Source: an uncultured Eubacteriales bacterium (lineage in GTDB: Bacteria; Bacillota; Clostridia; Lachnospirales; Lachnospiraceae). From it: a DNA stretch of 26,458 nucleotides. Position numbers and translations under genes: made by a program. The notes beneath the pieces were generated by a model. It saw only the letters and a list, made by a program, of their open reading frames with translations. It was not told where the DNA came from and made no database searches. Where the stretch lies: assembly GCA_902783795.1 (NCBI GenBank), contig CACZSO010000169.1, forward strand, positions 1-26,458, read 5' to 3'. The first letter of the stretch is position 1; every line of letters begins with the position of its first letter. Positions 24,601 through 26,458 of this stretch are shown in pieces.

Positions 24601-26458
24601 ATATACGGCTGCCTTTACCAATAAAATGTTTGAGACCCAGACAAAAGAAGTAACATTGCCGGCTGCTGGTCACGATTATGGGGAGCCTTCGTATACATGG
24701 GAGAAGACAGACACAGGTTATCAGGTGACGGCACAAGCGGTCTGCCGAAACGATGAAAGCCACAAAGTGATGGAGACGGTCACAGCCTCATTTAAAGTGA
24801 TCAAAGAGCCTGGATGTGAAGAAGAGGGAACAGGCCTTTATACAGCTTCATTTACAAATAAACGGTTCTATACACAGACAAAAGAGATCAGCATAGATCC
24901 TGTAGGTCATGATTATCAGGCACCGGAATATGTCTGGGACGAGGGCTGCCAGTATGTCACAGCCTCTGCTGTATGCCTGCGGGATGCTTCGCATAAAGTG
25001 GAAGAAACAGCAAAAACTACCTGTACGGTCGTAAAAGAACCAGACTGCGGATCGGAAGGAATATTGGCTTATACAGCAGTATTTGAAAACAGCCTGTTTA
25101 CGACCCAGACAAAAGAAGTGAAGGTGGAGGCATTACCTCATGATTATGTCTTCCAGGGCTTTACCTGGGCAGAGGATCTTAAGACAGCCGCCGCCGAGTA
25201 CCTTTGCCGGAACAATGAAGAACACCGGACATCGGTGGAAGTAAAGGCAGAAGTCGTTACAACAGATGCAGACTGTACCCATGAAGGCTATGTGGAGTAT
25301 ACCGTAACAGTCAGAAAGGAAGAAAGCCCTGACGGAGAAGCCCATACAGAAACGAAAACGGTAGAAAACCAGGCTTTAGGCCATGACTGGACTCTGGCAG
25401 AATGGGTCTGGACAGGCGATGAGACGACGGGATTTACAAAAGCGGAAGCCCATTTCATCTGTTCACGAGATAAGACTCATCAGGAAAGCCTGGAGGCCCA
25501 GATCACTACTGAGACGAAAGAACCTGGCTGTGAGGAACCCGGTGAGATCCGGTATACAGCCGTGGTGACGCTGGAAGGAAGGACTTATTCCGATATGAGA
25601 CAAGTGATCCTTCCAGCAGCCGGCCATGTATATGACCAGCCAGTCTATGAATGGGTGAAAAACGGTGATACATATCTTGTAACTGCCAGGGCAGTCTGCA
25701 AAAATGATCCTACTGAAGCCCACAGCCATACAGTGACAGAAACAGTGACGGCTTCCTTCTCAGTGATCACAGAAGCCGGCTGCGAGACAGAAGGAGCGGG
25801 ACGGTATGTGGCTAGCTTCACTCAGGAGCTGTTTACAGAACAGACCATGGATATCGTCCTTCCGGCAGCTGGTCATGTCTACGGTTTTACCCGGTGGACC
25901 TGGATGGGGGACGATATTAACGGCTACTCGAAAGCAGAGGCCGTGTTCACCTGCCGGAGAGATGAGACTCATACCTTTACAGTCTCAGATGAAGCATTAG
26001 ACATAACTGGTTCAGACCCCACCTTCAAAACAGCAGGAGAGAAGGTATATACGGCCACAGCTGTGGGACCTGATAACGAGACTTATACCGATACAAAGAT
26101 AATAGTGCTGGATAAATATGTGGCCACCCGCATGTATGGTGATCTCCGGTTTGATACCGCACTGCTTATCGCAGAACAGATACGGAAAGAAAAAGGTATG
26201 GAAGGCTTTGATGCCATCATCGTAGCCAGTGGCAGCGAGTTCGCGGATGCCTTGTCCGGCAGCTATCTGGCCTATGTGAAAGAAGCACCTATCCTCCTGG
26301 CTTCTAAAAATCCGGCGAGAATGCAGGAGACAGCGGATTATATCAAAGAGCATCTTAATGAGAACGGTACCGTTTATATCCTGGGAGGAGAAGCCGCGGT
26401 AAGTCCGGACTTTGAAGCAGCATTGGGCGATGTTCAGAACAGAGTGAAGCGGCTGGCC
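21641..26458 (+). CDS. Giant CWB2-anchored repeat surface protein (C-terminus cut by window edge)
   Basis: 1606 residues are visible. A signal peptide (~1-33, MKGMARRSLSILLSLLC then VYAA) precedes a putative adhesive region: a bacterial-repeat domain with SGYKFMGWLSSEKG (~153-235), a long Ser/Thr/Gly-rich, beta-helix-like stretch (~236-700), an InlB B-repeat (Flg_new) domain with KEGYVFAGWNTKADGSGT (~714-785) and a related unit with SGWTPD (~789-853). Eight Cys-containing repeats follow (856-1493), then the start of a CWB2 domain (from ~1494, RMYGDLRFDTALLIAEQI, with FADALSGSYLAY). The start is clear: AAGGAGGG about 10 nt upstream. Only 15 bp separate it from the Lgt-like gene, so it is probably the last or a late gene of the cluster. 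No enzymatic domain was recognised; adhesion or structural function is inferred. Confidence 0.88.
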   Translation, partial: MKGMARRSLSILLSLLCTIGSLTFTRPVSVYAASVDTGINGLNASYDNGTWTATGTSLLGSAAGTASGTCSDASSETSTLTLTNAKGSEAVLSFTYTAPVLGSGGSVKIDGTSITSAGSFTKTLANGASVTVVILSGSAGAYTSGIELHDLQLVVQKNVTVTFRPAESGGTYTVNGTQVTEPLVNTQSSTQAYTLAAMPASGYKFMGWLSSEKGYFSQSAAYSGMFEDDQEIRPVFTRASNPVFEVGANWFDDLNEAVSYASSSGNAKITLIGNGTLAAGSYTIPSGKTLLIPFDSARTLSTTKPGVNESSGPTTPSAYLTLTMAEGADLQIQGALCVNAKLNSTNTSYTSVTSGKFGYIYMNAGSHIELSGSANLYCWGYIAGSGTIHAPSGTTVYEPLQLCDLRGGTATTGMNNNSQRVMPFSQYYVQNIEAELVLEYGAKEYAYGSVTVQGMTEDSTLPFIGTSGCMFNMTSGSTFTKKYDPLQDRVTYEVDGGASLNTISISAGITINTKNYVMPIMENTTIHVISGTIMVNQDLGMLPGSILEVDEGAEISVTSGYNVFVYDRDDFVGKGFIYSNTDLKAAYYSPTRLNANKFSAAKMIDARIDLNGTFLASGNLFTTAGGADIISSRNTGLLSFAAAPANSTTTYQATQNNTSISYTAITANAPWLHNGAAYAGTGEEYTKTAGSAKGETYFSCAAHDKWEKGSPLILTFMVNGGNGADFKQNVCSGPFRLPAGTFTKEGYVFAGWNTKADGSGTAYEDQAEVTLTGNLTLYAQWTEEEANEFAVTWKNEDGTVLQTEIYEKGALPQYKGQTPEKAPDDSYEYTFSGWTPDIVPVNQEAVYTAVYTAKEHTWIFKQFTWTETAGAWNASASFTCANDDKVLTMPATVTNKTTAAGCETEGSIVYTASVAVQGKTYTDTKTITIPATGHQYGAPVYNWSEDNTAATAQAVCMNDASHVITETVKTAYEVMKEASCEEDGMGRYTAAFTNKMFETQTKEVTLPAAGHDYGEPSYTWEKTDTGYQVTAQAVCRNDESHKVMETVTASFKVIKEPGCEEEGTGLYTASFTNKRFYTQTKEISIDPVGHDYQAPEYVWDEGCQYVTASAVCLRDASHKVEETAKTTCTVVKEPDCGSEGILAYTAVFENSLFTTQTKEVKVEALPHDYVFQGFTWAEDLKTAAAEYLCRNNEEHRTSVEVKAEVVTTDADCTHEGYVEYTVTVRKEESPDGEAHTETKTVENQALGHDWTLAEWVWTGDETTGFTKAEAHFICSRDKTHQESLEAQITTETKEPGCEEPGEIRYTAVVTLEGRTYSDMRQVILPAAGHVYDQPVYEWVKNGDTYLVTARAVCKNDPTEAHSHTVTETVTASFSVITEAGCETEGAGRYVASFTQELFTEQTMDIVLPAAGHVYGFTRWTWMGDDINGYSKAEAVFTCRRDETHTFTVSDEALDITGSDPTFKTAGEKVYTATAVGPDNETYTDTKIIVLDKYVATRMYGDLRFDTALLIAEQIRKEKGMEGFDAIIVASGSEFADALSGSYLAYVKEAPILLASKNPARMQETADYIKEHLNENGTVYILGGEAAVSPDFEAALGDVQNRVKRLA
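24206..26118 (+). repeat. Eight tandem 77-83-aa protein repeats
   Basis: Repeats begin at the His codons 24206, 24440, 24671, 24908, 25139, 25382, 25625 and 25874, that is every 231-249 bp. The pattern is GHxYG-P-Y-W, a beta strand with A-x-A-x-C-x-(N/R)-D-x-x-H, then V-x-(K/E)-x-x-C-(E)-x-x-G, YTA-x-F/V, and a closing (Q)TK-x-LPAAGH. The first seven copies each have two cysteines; the eighth, next to CWB2, has only the first. Copies differ at many positions at DNA level, so this is an old, diversified array. Confidence 0.9.

Noticed and set aside
24206..26118. Regularly spaced repeats considered as a CRISPR or DNA satellite array
   Set aside because: The spacing of 231-249 bp, in-frame coding and weak DNA identity between copies show that they are protein repeats.

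Overview
The window looks like a chromosomal segment of a low- to mid-GC Gram-positive anaerobe of the class Clostridia. Reasons: two large secreted proteins end in cell-wall-binding type 2 (CWB2, PF04122) domains, promoters are close to the sigma-A consensus, ribosome binding sites are strong AGGAGG types, and an ECF-type vitamin transporter is present. A Lachnospiraceae-like gut bacterium would fit, but I cannot name a genus from sequence alone.

Layout. (1) Bases 1-2549, minus strand: an ECF transporter operon. It has a fused double-ATPase subunit followed by the T permease, which is cut by the left edge, a consensus promoter and a leader that folds into a 14-bp bulged hairpin. (2) 2578-3546, plus strand: a stand-alone aldo/keto reductase with its own promoter and a classic terminator. 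(3) 3547-10848, plus strand: a structured leader of about 240 nt and a 2322-aa secreted subtilisin-family protease. The protease carries a PA domain, an Fn3-like domain interrupted by a dockerin, a Big_2 domain, a cohesin-like domain, one Cys-containing module and three CWB2 repeats. (4) 10877-12519, minus strand: a nucleotide-sugar (UDP-glucose) dehydrogenase with an XRE-type helix-turn-helix fused to its N-terminus, and a perfect palindrome in its own leader. (5) 12692-26458, plus strand: one closely packed cluster behind a TTGACA-N16-TATAAT promoter. In order it encodes a Stealth sugar-phosphate transferase, a TupA-like ATP-grasp protein, a GT2 glycosyltransferase, a Wzx-type flippase, a UDP-glucuronate 4-epimerase-like enzyme, a YfhO-family membrane protein, an Lgt-like membrane protein, and a second giant CWB2 surface protein that runs off the right edge. 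I see no terminator inside this cluster.

How the genes may work together. The dehydrogenase would supply UDP-glucuronate and the epimerase UDP-galacturonate. The GT2, Stealth and ATP-grasp enzymes would build an acidic, possibly phosphodiester-linked or amino-acid-decorated glycan. The flippase would export it and YfhO could modify it outside. The cluster lies between two CWB2 proteins. CWB2 domains of Clostridioides difficile bind an anionic wall polymer (PSII) whose genes neighbour CWB2 protein genes, so the simplest hypothesis is that this cluster makes the polymer that holds both surface proteins on the wall. The HTH-dehydrogenase fusion, transcribed divergently from the cluster, could couple precursor supply to transcription. 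These links are inference from gene content and order.

No tRNA, rRNA, insertion sequence or CRISPR array was seen.
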